Shown in pieces: positions 47,608-55,972 of a DNA stretch of 64,000 nt. The DNA is taken from contig JAWKKG010000007.1 of NCBI GenBank assembly GCA_041393395.1, forward strand, positions 1-64,000, given 5' to 3'. The translations under genes were made by a program, and so were the position numbers. The notes beneath the pieces were generated by a model, which saw only the letters and a program-made list of their open reading frames with translations, made no database searches and was not told where the DNA came from. Position 1 is the first letter of the stretch. Each line of letters starts with the position of its first letter. The DNA is from JAGQIB01 sp041393395. GTDB lineage: Bacteria; ARS69.

Positions 47608-48162
47608 ATGAAGCTCGTCCGACCCTTCGGCCTGATGATCCTCGCCGCGACCCTGGCACTGCCCGGTGGAACGCGCGCGGAGACGTTCTCGGTCGCCCCC
47701 GGCACCTGGGAGGGCCAGGTCGGCGTCACCGGAGTCACGCTGGCCGAGTACCTCGACGCGATGTGGGCGATCCAGGTCGAGGGGCGGGTCGGCCGCTTCC
47801 TCCGCGAGGGGATCGAGCTGCAGGCCGTGGGAAGCGCCCGGGTCTGGCCGCTCGGCGATCAGTCGCCGAAGGCGTTCGGGACGACCGCGAACCTGCTGTA
47901 CTTCCCGCGCATCACGGAGTCCCACAACCTGTACTTCCTCGTCGGCGCGGGCGGACTCTACCGGAGCTCGCCGAACGAGACCCTCGGCGACACCGGATTC
48001 GACGGGCTGGCGCGGGTCGGGTTCGGCACGAAGGTGCACCCTTCGGACACGGGCTGGATCAGTCACTTCCACCTCACGTCCGAGTTCCGCATCGAGATGC
48101 TGTTCGAGCAGGAAGTGAACACGGTGGCCGGCATCACGTTCGGACTGTCGTACTTCCGCTAG
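47608..48162 (+). CDS. Probable outer-membrane beta-barrel protein of unknown function
   Basis: 184 aa from ATG at 47608 after ACGGAGGGG. A signal peptide (LMILAATLALPGGTRA) is followed by alternating polar/hydrophobic strands with Gly turns (GVTGVTLAEYL, YFLVGAGGLYRSS, GLARVGFGTKV) and a terminal aromatic residue (GLSYFR). The pattern fits a small 8-strand barrel of the OmpA/OmpW sort, by inference. No family is recognised. Confidence 0.65.
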   Translation: MKLVRPFGLMILAATLALPGGTRAETFSVAPGTWEGQVGVTGVTLAEYLDAMWAIQVEGRVGRFLREGIELQAVGSARVWPLGDQSPKAFGTTANLLYFPRITESHNLYFLVGAGGLYRSSPNETLGDTGFDGLARVGFGTKVHPSDTGWISHFHLTSEFRIEMLFEQEVNTVAGITFGLSYFR

Positions 48163-48225
48163 GAATCCGCACGGGAGACGTTCTTCGTTCACACGCCGGC
48201 TCGGGGCGAGCGCGTTCGAGGCGCC

Positions 48226-49071
48226 CTACGCGAGCTCGATGACGTCGCCGTCCTCGGCGATTCGCATGCCGAGCGCCTCCACGGCGCGTCGCTCGCGGGA
48301 ATCGGGATCGATCGCGGGATTCGTGTGGTTCAGATGCGTGAACCAGATGCGCGTTCCCGCGCGCGCCACCGCGCTCATGGTGTCCGCGATCGCCGGGTGG
48401 GGAACCGAGTTCGCGTCGTCGCGCCGGAGCTCCCGCTTGCGGAAGAACGTTCCGTCCAGGAGCGCGAGATCCACGGACTTGAGGTGACCGAGCAGTTCCG
48501 GGGTGAGCAGGTCGAGGTCCGGGGCGTAGAGGATCGATCGCTCGGGTCCCTCGATCCGGTACGCCACGGTGTCCCCGACCTCCGCGCGATGCGGCACGGG
48601 GATCGGCTGGATCACGAGATCGTCGAGCGACGTGTCCCACCCGAGGTGCAGCACGCGTGCGGCGAGGTGGCCTTCCTGGAACAGGCGGGCGAACGGCTGG
48701 TTCTCCTCGAGGGCGGCGAGGCAGTCCTCCGTCGCCCACACGGGAGTCCCCGTCCCACCCCAGCCCTCGCGCCCGAGCAGCGGCAGTCCGAGGATGTGTC
48801 CCGCGTGCAGGTGCGTGACGAGGATCGCGCGGGGCGGCTCGTTCACGGCGCGGCGCGCGTGGCCGGCCAGCTCGCGCCACTGCGAGGGGAGATCCGGGCC
48901 CGCATCCACGAGCGCCGCGCCCTTCGACGTGACCAGCCCGAGACACGCGACGCGTCGGGCCCGCGTGGGCTCCGCCACCGCCCGGGAGCAGGCCTCGCAG
49001 CCGCAGCCGACGTGCGGGTAGCCGCCGTCCTGGGCGGTGCCGAGCACGACGGCGTACGGGGGGGTGGGCAC
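48226..49071 (-). CDS. PqqB-like metallo-beta-lactamase-fold hydrolase
   Basis: 281 aa. VVLGTAQDGGYPHVGCGCEACS is the characteristic N-terminus of PqqB-type proteins, with a Cys-x-Cys-x2-Cys that could bind zinc. THLHAGHILGLPLLG is the HxHxGH-like metal site (Asp of HxHxDH is Gly here shifted), with HLNHTNP near the C-terminus. PqqB oxidises a tyrosine in PQQ synthesis, but no pqqA, C, D or E is here, so this may be a non-PQQ relative. Start ATG at 49071, divergent from the next gene. Confidence 0.8.
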   Translation of the reverse strand: MPTPPYAVVLGTAQDGGYPHVGCGCEACSRAVAEPTRARRVACLGLVTSKGAALVDAGPDLPSQWRELAGHARRAVNEPPRAILVTHLHAGHILGLPLLGREGWGGTGTPVWATEDCLAALEENQPFARLFQEGHLAARVLHLGWDTSLDDLVIQPIPVPHRAEVGDTVAYRIEGPERSILYAPDLDLLTPELLGHLKSVDLALLDGTFFRKRELRRDDANSVPHPAIADTMSAVARAGTRIWFTHLNHTNPAIDPDSRERRAVEALGMRIAEDGDVIELA

Positions 49072-49190
49072 GTGCGATCCTCGGGCTGGAGTCGCCGGAG
49101 TCTGCGCCGGGCCGTTCGCGTTGGCAACCCCGGTCCGCGCGCGGAGTCGGGTCGCTTGACAGCGGCCGGCGGGATCCGGAACGTGAGTGC

Positions 49191-50087
49191 ATGGTGATCC
49201 GGGTCGAAGGAGGGGAACCCGCGCTGGCCGAGCTCGTCGCTCGCGTCGCGCGGGAATCCGGGCACGACGTCCGGTCGGGGAACGGCGACGGGCCGGTGCC
49301 GGCCGCGGTCGTCGATCTCGGGGCGCCCGCGCGCGAACTCGCCGCGGCGCCGGATCCCGTGCGTCACGTGACGGCGCGGTCTCGCGCGATCCGGACCGCG
49401 GCGCCGCCGGCCGCGCGTGTCGTGACGCTGTCCCACCTCGGCGCGCATCCGGGTTCCGATTCCTGGCTGCTGCGGGCGGCCGCCGCGGCGGAGGCGGAGG
49501 CGGCCGGCCGCGGAGTCGTGCTGCGGGTCGGGCTCCTGCTCGGCGAGGTCGGCTTCGTCGCGGCCGTCCGGCGACGCGTCGAGTCGACGAAGGTCTTTCC
49601 CGTGCCGGGCTTCGCGGACACGCGTCTCGAGCCGCTGGATGCGGAGGACTGCGCGCGCTACTGCGTGGAGGCCGCCGTCACCGTCCGCGCACTCGACGAC
49701 GTCTACGAGCTCGGGTGCGGCGAGATGATCTCCGGGGAGCTGCTCGTGCAGGACCTCGCCGGGAACCTCGGACTCTCGCGGTGGACGTTGCCCCTGCCGC
49801 GGGCGTTCCGTCGACCGGCGGCGACGTGGCTCGCGACGCCGGACCTGCCGGCGCGCTGGATCGACGCCTACCTGCGGGCCCTGCCGAGCTTCCTCCCGAG
49901 ACGGATGAATGCGTGGGAGCACTTCGAGGTGGATCCGATCGATCTGCGCACGGCGCTCGCCCGCGCGGCGGGGATGAGCTTTCCGCGCCGCCGCCGCCGC
50001 GCGGGCGGAGACGATGACGAGGGCGCCGGTCGCTTCGACTGGAAGCGCCCCGGGAAGCGCGGGATCCTCTGGACCAGATCACGCTAG
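49191..50087 (+). CDS. NAD(P)-binding Rossmann protein, NDUFA9/NmrA-like
   Basis: 298 aa, atypical SDR. The first nucleotide-binding GxxGxxG motif is degenerate (MVIRVEGGEPALAEL), but VVTLSHLGAHPGSDSWL and VLRVGLLLGE match the later part of extended SDR/NDUFA9 proteins, as does YELGCGEMISGELLVQDLA. Nucleotide binding is therefore uncertain. The tail is basic (FPRRRRRAGG). TTGACA lies at 49156-49161; with a -10 near 49179 the mRNA would be leaderless. The last 4 nt overlap the convergent thiE. Confidence 0.6.
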   Translation: MVIRVEGGEPALAELVARVARESGHDVRSGNGDGPVPAAVVDLGAPARELAAAPDPVRHVTARSRAIRTAAPPAARVVTLSHLGAHPGSDSWLLRAAAAAEAEAAGRGVVLRVGLLLGEVGFVAAVRRRVESTKVFPVPGFADTRLEPLDAEDCARYCVEAAVTVRALDDVYELGCGEMISGELLVQDLAGNLGLSRWTLPLPRAFRRPAATWLATPDLPARWIDAYLRALPSFLPRRMNAWEHFEVDPIDLRTALARAAGMSFPRRRRRAGGDDDEGAGRFDWKRPGKRGILWTRSR

Positions 50088-50734
50088 GCCGCGCCGCGCG
50101 GTCCGAGTTCCCGGATCGCGCGCAGGAACGCGACGCCTTCGGGTCCGGCGAAACCCCGGATCGCCGCGACGCCGGCGACCCCCGCGCGCAGGCACGCGCG
50201 GAAGTTGTGCGCGTCGATCCCGCCCAGCGCGTACACCGGCGGTCGGGCCCGGACGACGAGCGCGGCGAGCGCTTCCGTTCCGAGCGGGTGTGCGCCCGGC
50301 TTGGATCCCGTCGCGAACACCGGCGACACGAAGACCCAGTCCGCGCCGGCCGCGAGGACGATCTCGGCTTCGTCGTGCGCGCTCCGTCCGACCGCGACGC
50401 CGTCCGGCAGCCGGGACCGCACCGTCGCGACGCCGGGGCCTGCCGCGGGGACGTGCACCCCGTCCGCCTCCAGCGCGAGCGCTGCGTCCAGGTCGCCGTT
50501 CACCACGAACACCGCGCCGGCCTCGCCGGCGGCATCCCGGAGCGCGGACCCGATCCGCACGACGTCGCGCGCCGCCCGCCCCCGGGCCCGCAGCAGCACG
50601 GCCGGCAGCCCCGCCGCCAGGAGCGGAAGGGTCGGCCGGACGAGGTCTTCTCCGAGCGTGTCCACGTCGGCGATGAAGCAGGCGTCGCCGAGCGGGCGGC
50701 CCGGTTCCACGGGGATTCCCATGCCCTGCACCAT
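50084..50734 (-). CDS. thiE: Thiamine phosphate synthase/TenI family protein
   Basis: 216-aa TIM barrel. ADWVFVSPVFATGSKPG, with the phosphate loop, and YALGGIDAHN match ThiE/TenI. The usual LGxSTH motif reads AVGRSAHDEAEI, so one residue of the ThiE site is altered; TenI (thiazole tautomerase) is thus an alternative. It lies back to back with thiG-thiH-thiS. ThiE joins the thiazole and pyrimidine moieties, TenI aromatises the thiazole. Start is ATG at 50734, or 50722 (MGIPVEPG). Confidence 0.8.
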   Translation of the reverse strand: MVQGMGIPVEPGRPLGDACFIADVDTLGEDLVRPTLPLLAAGLPAVLLRARGRAARDVVRIGSALRDAAGEAGAVFVVNGDLDAALALEADGVHVPAAGPGVATVRSRLPDGVAVGRSAHDEAEIVLAAGADWVFVSPVFATGSKPGAHPLGTEALAALVVRARPPVYALGGIDAHNFRACLRAGVAGVAAIRGFAGPEGVAFLRAIRELGPRGAA

Positions 50735-50782
50735 ACCCGGCGGCGCCCCGGTCGGGACACTGCCCTCCGGCCCGGGGGGCGA

Positions 50783-50811
50783 TTGACTCGTGCCAGGGGG
50801 ACCTCTACCTT
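50783..50811 (+). promoter_or_regulatory. Sigma70-like promoter for thiGHS
   Basis: TTGACT (50783-50788), a 17-nt spacer and TACCTT (50806-50811) lie 30 nt before the thiG ATG. The short leader leaves no room for a TPP riboswitch. Confidence 0.55.
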
Positions 50812-50841
50812 GGAGCGCCTCCGAATTCCGGGAACGACTCC

Positions 50842-51630
50842 ATGACCGATCTCCTGCGCATCGCCGACCGCGAGTTCCGTTCGCGACTCCTCCTCGGGAC
50901 CGGCAAGTTCCCCTCGCTTCCCGTCATGCGGGACGCGCTGGATGCCTCGGGCACCGAGATCGTCACCGTCACGCTGCGACGCATCGATCTCGATTCTCCG
51001 GAGCCGAACCTGCTCGAGTTCGTGGACCGGGATCGCTACCTGCTGCTCCCGAACACATCCGGCGCGGAGGACGCGGACGACGCCGTGCGCCTTGCTCGCC
51101 TCGCGCGCGCGGCCGGTCTCTCGGACTGGGTGAAGCTCGAGGTCACGCCGGATCCGCGCTGGCTGCTGCCGGATCCGGTGGAGACGCTGGCCGCAGCCGA
51201 GCGACTCGTGAAGGAAGGCTTCACGGTGCTGCCGTACATCGGCGCCGATCCGGTTCTCGCGAAGCGCCTCCAGGAAGTCGGTTGCGCCACGGTCATGCCG
51301 CTCGGTGCCCCGATCGGCTCGAACCGCGGCCTCAAGACCCGCGACTCGATCGCGATCATCCTCGAACAGGCCGAGGTGCCGGTGGTGGTCGACGCGGGAC
51401 TCGGTGCGCCCTCGCACGCGGCGGAGGCAATGGAGATGGGCGCGGACTGCGTGCTCGTGAACACGGCGATCTCGGTGGCGCGCGATCCCGTGGAGATGGC
51501 GCGCGCGTTCCGTCTCGGCGTCGAGGCCGGCCGCGCCGCGTGGCGCGCGGGCCGGGCGCCGGAGCGTGCGGTGAGCGAGGGTGCGGAAGCGTCGAGTCCG
51601 CTCACGGGGTTTTTGCGGGGAACGGCATGA
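50842..51630 (+). CDS. thiG: Thiazole synthase
   Basis: 262-aa TIM barrel that builds the thiamine thiazole from deoxyxylulose 5-phosphate, ThiS-thiocarboxylate and dehydroglycine. LRIADREFRSRLLLGTGKF is the N-terminus. Conserved loops are VKLEVTPDPRWLLPDPVETL, MPLGAPIGSNRGLKT, PVVVDAGLGAPSHAAEAMEMGAD and VLVNTAIS. The Lys that binds the substrate is expected in the VKLE motif. ATGA links it to thiH. Confidence 0.95.
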   Translation: MTDLLRIADREFRSRLLLGTGKFPSLPVMRDALDASGTEIVTVTLRRIDLDSPEPNLLEFVDRDRYLLLPNTSGAEDADDAVRLARLARAAGLSDWVKLEVTPDPRWLLPDPVETLAAAERLVKEGFTVLPYIGADPVLAKRLQEVGCATVMPLGAPIGSNRGLKTRDSIAIILEQAEVPVVVDAGLGAPSHAAEAMEMGADCVLVNTAISVARDPVEMARAFRLGVEAGRAAWRAGRAPERAVSEGAEASSPLTGFLRGTA

Positions 51631-52748
51631 CGACATTCGGTGAGGAGCTCGCCGCGCTGCCGATGGAGGAGCTGCTCCGGGTCGCCACCGAGGCCGATCC
51701 GGACACGGTCGATCGGGCGTTCGCACGAACGTCCCTCGATCTGTTCGACTTTGCGGCGCTGCTCTCCCCGGAAGCCGGCCGGCGACTGGAAGATCTCGCG
51801 CAGCGCGCGCACGCTCTCACGGTGCAACGCTTCGGGAAGACGGTCCAGCTCTACGCGCCGCTCTACGTCTCGAACGAGTGCGTGGAGACATGCACCTACT
51901 GTGCGTTCTCGCGGACGAATCCGATCGCGCGCAAGACACTCACGCCGGAGCAGGCCGTGGCGGAGGCGCGCCTCCTGCGGGCCCGGGGCTTCCGACATCT
52001 GCTGATCGTCTCCGGCGAACATCCGCGCCACGTGTCGCCCGAGTATCTCGGCACGATTCTCCGCGCGCTCGCGGCGGAGACGCCGAGCCTCTCGGTGGAA
52101 GTGCAGCCGCAGACCGAGGAGATCTACCGCGAGTGGACCGCGGCCGGGGCCGAGGGGCTCGTGGTGTACCAGGAGACCTACGATCGCGACACCTATGCGC
52201 GCGTGCACCTGGCCGGCAAGAAGAAGGACTTCGACTGGCGCCTCGCCACGCCGGACCGGGGCGCGGCCGGCGGAATGAAGCGCCTCGGGATCGGCGCGCT
52301 GTTCGGGCTGTCCGACTGGCGGCAGGAAGCGCTCCGGCTCGCCGCCCATGCGCGTTACCTCGTGCGGCGCTACTGGCGATGCTTCGTCACGGTGTCGTTC
52401 CCGCGCCTGCGTCCCGCGGAGTACGCGGACACGCTCGCGCGGCATCCGCTGGCCGACGCGGACCTGGCCCGCCTCGTGTGCGCGTTCCGGTTGCTCCTCC
52501 CGGACGTCGGCGTCGTTCTCTCCACCCGAGAACCGGCTCAACTCCGGGACGGACTCGTCCGACTCGGGGTGACACAGATGAGTGCCGGCTCCCGGACCGA
52601 GCCCGGCGGCTACTCGGCGCCGGAAGTGCCGACCGGCCGGCAGTTCGAGGTCTCCGACGAGCGGACCGCGGGCGAGGTCGCCCGGACGATCCGCGAGCTC
52701 GGCTTCGACCCGGTCTGGAAGGACTGGGAGGCGGCGCTCCGTGGCTGA
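51627..52748 (+). CDS. thiH: 2-iminoacetate synthase (radical SAM, tyrosine lyase)
   Basis: 373 aa. NECVETCTYCAFSR contains the CxxxCxxC cluster of radical SAM enzymes. LIVSGEHPRHVSPEYL, VEVQPQTEEIY, YQETYDRDTYARVH and LGIGALFGLSDWR are highly typical of ThiH, which splits tyrosine to give the 2-iminoacetate used by ThiG. ThiH is the oxygen-sensitive alternative to glycine oxidase ThiO, so the cell may have anaerobic phases (inference). Start ATG at 51627 overlaps thiG. Confidence 0.95.
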   Translation: MTTFGEELAALPMEELLRVATEADPDTVDRAFARTSLDLFDFAALLSPEAGRRLEDLAQRAHALTVQRFGKTVQLYAPLYVSNECVETCTYCAFSRTNPIARKTLTPEQAVAEARLLRARGFRHLLIVSGEHPRHVSPEYLGTILRALAAETPSLSVEVQPQTEEIYREWTAAGAEGLVVYQETYDRDTYARVHLAGKKKDFDWRLATPDRGAAGGMKRLGIGALFGLSDWRQEALRLAAHARYLVRRYWRCFVTVSFPRLRPAEYADTLARHPLADADLARLVCAFRLLLPDVGVVLSTREPAQLRDGLVRLGVTQMSAGSRTEPGGYSAPEVPTGRQFEVSDERTAGEVARTIRELGFDPVWKDWEAALRG

Positions 52749-52956
52749 GCGGTCCGGCGAGATCTTGCTGAATGGGCGGCCTCGGATATTGACTCCGGGG
52801 CAGTCCTTGGCGCAGCTTCTCGTCGAGCTCGAACTGGACCCGCGCTGGGTCGTGGCCGAGCTCAACGGCGAGCCGCTCGGGCGGGACCGATTCGGGTCGG
52901 TCACGCTTCAGCCGGGGGACCGGCTCGAGCTCGTCCGACCCGTTGCCGGCGGATAA
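52741..52956 (+). CDS. thiS: Sulfur carrier protein ThiS
   Basis: 71-aa beta-grasp protein starting at GTG 52741, 8 nt inside thiH, and ending RPVAGG. The C-terminal Gly-Gly is thiocarboxylated and gives the sulfur to thiazole. ILLNGRPRILTPGQSLAQLL and ELNGEPLGRDRFGSVTLQPGDRLELVRPVAGG are the family sequence. ThiF, which activates it, is not in this cluster. Small and overlapping, so easily missed. Confidence 0.9.
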   Translation: MAERSGEILLNGRPRILTPGQSLAQLLVELELDPRWVVAELNGEPLGRDRFGSVTLQPGDRLELVRPVAGG

Positions 52957-53073
52957 TCCGTCGGGGTAGCGTTTCCCCCGCGGGCAGGCCAGTCCGAACT
53001 GGGCCCGCATCGATCTGGGCAGAGGCAATTGCCTCGATTCGGCGTGTGCGCCGGTGCGATGGGAGCGAGAGAC

Positions 53074-53286
53074 ATGTGGTCGTCGGATGAGGATCGATTC
53101 GAACTCGGCGGCTCCCCGGATGACGAGGAGAACCTCCACTGGGGAGACGACGAGGAATCGGAGGAAGAGGACAAGGACGCCGACCTCGAAGAGATCGAAG
53201 ATGACGACTGGGACGACGTCGAGGACGAGGAAGAAGAAGAGGAACTCGACTGGGCCGTCGGCGAAGAAGAGGACGAGTGGAACTAG
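53074..53286 (+). CDS. Small, extremely acidic protein
   Basis: 70 aa from ATG at 53074 (MWSSDEDRFELGG), with GGGAGCGAGAG upstream. Beyond residue 20 it is almost only Asp, Glu and Trp (WGDDEESEEEDK, EEIEDDDWDDVEDEEEEEELDW), giving an estimated charge below -30. No membrane or folded domain is recognisable; it resembles nucleic-acid mimics or metal/protein-binding tails. An in-frame TTG at 53029 could extend it. It has its own terminator. Function unknown. Confidence 0.65.
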   Translation: MWSSDEDRFELGGSPDDEENLHWGDDEESEEEDKDADLEEIEDDDWDDVEDEEEEEELDWAVGEEEDEWN

Positions 53287-53340
53287 GTCCCGTCGCCGTC
53301 CCCGCGCCGTGACGACACGGCTGCGAGCCGGGGATTCTGG

Positions 53341-53372
53341 AAAGGCCGTCGCTTCCCGCGGCGGCCTTTTCT
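53341..53372. terminator. Bidirectional terminator between the acidic protein gene and tonB
   Basis: AAAGGCCG (53341-53348) and CGGCCTTT (53362-53369) form the stem, followed by TTTTCT on the plus strand. On the minus strand the T-run CTTTCC is also present, so it can serve the convergent TonB operon as well. Confidence 0.75.
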
Positions 53373-53436
53373 GTGGGATCTCGGTCCGGTGGAATCCCCG
53401 ATCCGGGCGCGCCGGTCGGACAGGGCGTCACGCCGG

Positions 53437-54207
53437 CTAGTTCGTCCGGAACGTGATCGGCACGAGGACCCAGACCTCGACGGGCCGGTGACGTTGCAGC
53501 GCGGGCCGGAACACGGCCGTGCGCGCGCTCTTCAGCGCGGCTTCGCGCAGCATCTCGTGTCCCTCCACCACGATCGCGTCCTTCACGCGGCCGTCGGTCC
53601 CCACCAGCACGTGCACGAGCACCGTGCCCGAGACGCCCGCGTCGCGGGCGACCGGCGGATAGACCGGCGGGTCGATGCGGATACGAACCGGCTCCTCCTC
53701 GACGTCCACGAAGTCCCCGGGCGCCGGAGACCCGATCGCACCCGCGCCTCCGTCGAGACCCACCACGAGCGGTTCGCCGCCGCCGAGCCCGAGATCATCC
53801 AGCGCGATCGGCGCGAGGGCCTCGGAGATCTCCGCCGCGCTCGCGATCGTCGGGGCGTCGGCGAGCTCGTCCGCCACCGGCTGCGGGATCGCGAGCTTGG
53901 GAGCCGCCGCGGCCGCCGCGCGCGCGACGCTGACCTGGGGCACCGCGGGTCGCGCGATCGGGGGCGGCACTCCGAGCTCCGTGTACTGCACGATCCGGAT
54001 CTCGCGCGCGGGCGGAGGCGGCGGACGATGCCGGCTCCACTGCCACCACGCCACGAACGCGAGCAGCGCGAGGAGGATCGCCACCGCGTTCGAGATCAGC
54101 AACCACCGCGCGAACTCGCGTCGCAGCGGATGGGCCTCGCCGAGCACCGGCAGGCGCGACGCCTGATCGAGCGGAAAGCCCAGACGCGAGCGGAGCGTGG
54201 CGCTCAT
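53437..54207 (-). CDS. TonB-family energy-transducing protein
   Basis: 256 aa with one N-terminal membrane helix (LLISNAVAILLALLAFVAWW), a Pro/Ala-rich linker and a C-terminal TonB domain: VRIRIDPPVYPPVARDAGVSGTVLVHVLVGTDGRVKDA, ALKSARTAVFRPALQ. TonB passes proton-motive force from ExbB/ExbD to outer-membrane receptors. Last gene of the operon; its start overlaps exbD by ATGA. No TonB-dependent receptor is in the window. Confidence 0.88.
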   Translation of the reverse strand: MSATLRSRLGFPLDQASRLPVLGEAHPLRREFARWLLISNAVAILLALLAFVAWWQWSRHRPPPPPAREIRIVQYTELGVPPPIARPAVPQVSVARAAAAAAPKLAIPQPVADELADAPTIASAAEISEALAPIALDDLGLGGGEPLVVGLDGGAGAIGSPAPGDFVDVEEEPVRIRIDPPVYPPVARDAGVSGTVLVHVLVGTDGRVKDAIVVEGHEMLREAALKSARTAVFRPALQRHRPVEVWVLVPITFRTN

Positions 54208-54704
54208 GGCCCCGCCTCCAGCGATTCCACGAGCGGAACGTTCTCGGGCCGCAATCGGATGAGACTGAAGCGCTGGAGGCCGGCGTCCTCGAGGGTGTCC
54301 ATCATGCGCACCATGCTGTCATAGCGCGCGGCTTCGTGGATCTCCGCGAGCACCACGAGCTGTTCGTTCGCGGCGGCCGCGCCGCGGAGGCGGGGAGCCA
54401 GACCGTCCCACGATTCCGGTTGCGGGGGGTCGGCTGCGAAGCGTCGCCAGAGGCGGTCATGCGAGTCCACGAAGATCGTGAGCACGTTGGACTCCGCGAT
54501 CCGTACCTCGGCGCCGGGCTCGGGCAGATTGATCTCCATCGCGAGCGGCTTGCGGAACACGGTGGTGAGCATGAAGAAGATCAGCAGCAGAAACGCGACG
54601 TCGACCATCGGGGTCATGTCGATGCGCGGCGCCGCCCGGCGTGTCGCGCGGCGAAGGCCTTTCTTCGGGCCGGACTCGACCGGGGTCGCGGGGGCGTCCG
54701 CCAT
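54204..54704 (-). CDS. ExbD/TolR-family biopolymer transport protein (second copy)
   Basis: 166 aa. Starts with a basic stretch and RIDMTPMVDVAFLLLIFFMLTTVF, where the Asp in the helix (MVDVAFLLL) carries protons. A periplasmic domain follows. It pairs with the other ExbD and the ExbB upstream. ATG at 54704 shares a base with the preceding stop. Confidence 0.9.
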   Translation of the reverse strand: MADAPATPVESGPKKGLRRATRRAAPRIDMTPMVDVAFLLLIFFMLTTVFRKPLAMEINLPEPGAEVRIAESNVLTIFVDSHDRLWRRFAADPPQPESWDGLAPRLRGAAAANEQLVVLAEIHEAARYDSMVRMMDTLEDAGLQRFSLIRLRPENVPLVESLEAGP

Positions 54705-55186
54705 CAGCCGTTCGCCTCCGGGACCGGGGAAGAGTCGGGGGAGCCGTCCGGCGCGGCCGTCGCGTCCTCGGCGACGCCCGCGGAGCGCGGGTCCGTCATC
54801 AGGTTGAAGCGCAGCGTCTTCGTCTCCGCGAGCACGTCCATGAGGTCGGCGATCGTCGCGAACGGCGCGTCGCGGTCGCCCTTCACGAGGACGACCGCCT
54901 CGGGATTGCGGCCGCGCCAGGCCGCGATCGCGTCGAACATGTCGGCCATGGGGATCTGCTGCGCGGTCACGGCGGACTCGCCGGAGATGTAGACCTGGCC
55001 GGCCCGGTCCACGGTGATGATGATCCGGTTCGTGTCCGGAACCCGGATTTCGGAGCGCGACAGCGGCAACCGTACCGACACCTCCTCCGGCGGCCGGAAC
55101 GACGTCGTGGACATGAAGAAGATGAGCAGCAGGAACGCGACGTCGACGAGCGGCGTCATGTCCTGGCGAATGCCGTGCCTACGCAT
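54704..55186 (-). CDS. ExbD/TolR-family biopolymer transport protein (first copy)
   Basis: 160 aa. RQDMTPLVDVAFLLLIFFMSTTSF is the membrane helix with the conserved Asp. VLVKGDRDAPFATIADLMDVLAE is the periplasmic fold. Two different ExbD paralogues in tandem are common in TonB systems of this type and probably form a heterodimer. The ExbB gene lies 39 nt upstream. Confidence 0.9.
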   Translation of the reverse strand: MRRHGIRQDMTPLVDVAFLLLIFFMSTTSFRPPEEVSVRLPLSRSEIRVPDTNRIIITVDRAGQVYISGESAVTAQQIPMADMFDAIAAWRGRNPEAVVLVKGDRDAPFATIADLMDVLAETKTLRFNLMTDPRSAGVAEDATAAPDGSPDSSPVPEANG

Positions 55187-55225
55187 GGCTCGAATTCCGG
55201 CGAGAGGCGAGCGAGGAGGAAGCGA

Positions 55226-55942
55226 TCACTTCGCGCCGTTCTCCTCGAGCGCGTCCAGAACCTGGTACGCGGTCTCCTCGATGCGGGCGCCGAACTGATC
55301 CACCCTCGTGGTGAAGTGGTTGTACAGCACGGTGGCGAGGATCGCGGTGGTGAGGCCCACGGCCGTGTTCACGAGCGCCTCCGAGATGCCGAGAGCGAGC
55401 TGCGTCGCGTCGGGCGCCCCCGCGTGCGACATCGCGCGGAATGCGCGGATCATGCCGATCGTGGTGCCGAGGAGGCCGATCAGCGTGGCGATCGACGCCA
55501 GCGTCGACAGCGCCGAGAGATTGCGCTCCAGCGTGGGGGACTCGAGACTCATCGTCTCTTCCATCGAGCGTCGCGTGTCCGCGAGGACGTTGCGACGATC
55601 GGGCTCGATGCCGGTGAGCCCACGATACTTCTGCAGGCCCGCGCCCACCACGTTCGCGAGAGAGCCGCCCTGGGCCTTCGCCGCGTCGATCGCTCCGCCC
55701 ACGTCGCCGGAGCGGACCGCGCCGAGCAGTCGATCGACGAAGCCGCCGAGCGCCCCGCGTCCGCCCGCGCGCGTGAGCACGATCGTGCGCTCGATCGCGT
55801 ACGTGATCACGAGCAGAAAACACGTCATCCCGAAGATGAGAAGCGGCCCGCCCTGCCGGATGTACTCCGGGGAGCGGGTCCACAGGAACCAGGACACGGC
55901 GACACACAGTGCGAGCACGGGCCAGAATACGACGTTCTTCAC
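55226..55942 (-). CDS. ExbB/TolQ/MotA-family proton channel protein
   Basis: 238 aa from GTG at 55942. It has three main helices: one near the N-terminus, then ALSTLASIATLIGLLGTTIGMIRAF and ALGISEALVNTAVGLTTAILATVLYNHF, which are the hallmark of ExbB/TolQ. Forms the pentameric channel around the ExbD helices and powers TonB. Confidence 0.93.
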   Translation of the reverse strand: MKNVVFWPVLALCVAVSWFLWTRSPEYIRQGGPLLIFGMTCFLLVITYAIERTIVLTRAGGRGALGGFVDRLLGAVRSGDVGGAIDAAKAQGGSLANVVGAGLQKYRGLTGIEPDRRNVLADTRRSMEETMSLESPTLERNLSALSTLASIATLIGLLGTTIGMIRAFRAMSHAGAPDATQLALGISEALVNTAVGLTTAILATVLYNHFTTRVDQFGARIEETAYQVLDALEENGAK

Positions 55943-55972
55943 GGGCGAGACTCCCGGGTCGGAAGGTGATCG

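Noticed and set aside
50735..50841. TPP riboswitch upstream of thiG
   Set aside because: The gap is 107 bp, holds a promoter close to the ATG, and lacks the conserved CUGAGA and GGAU-type elements.
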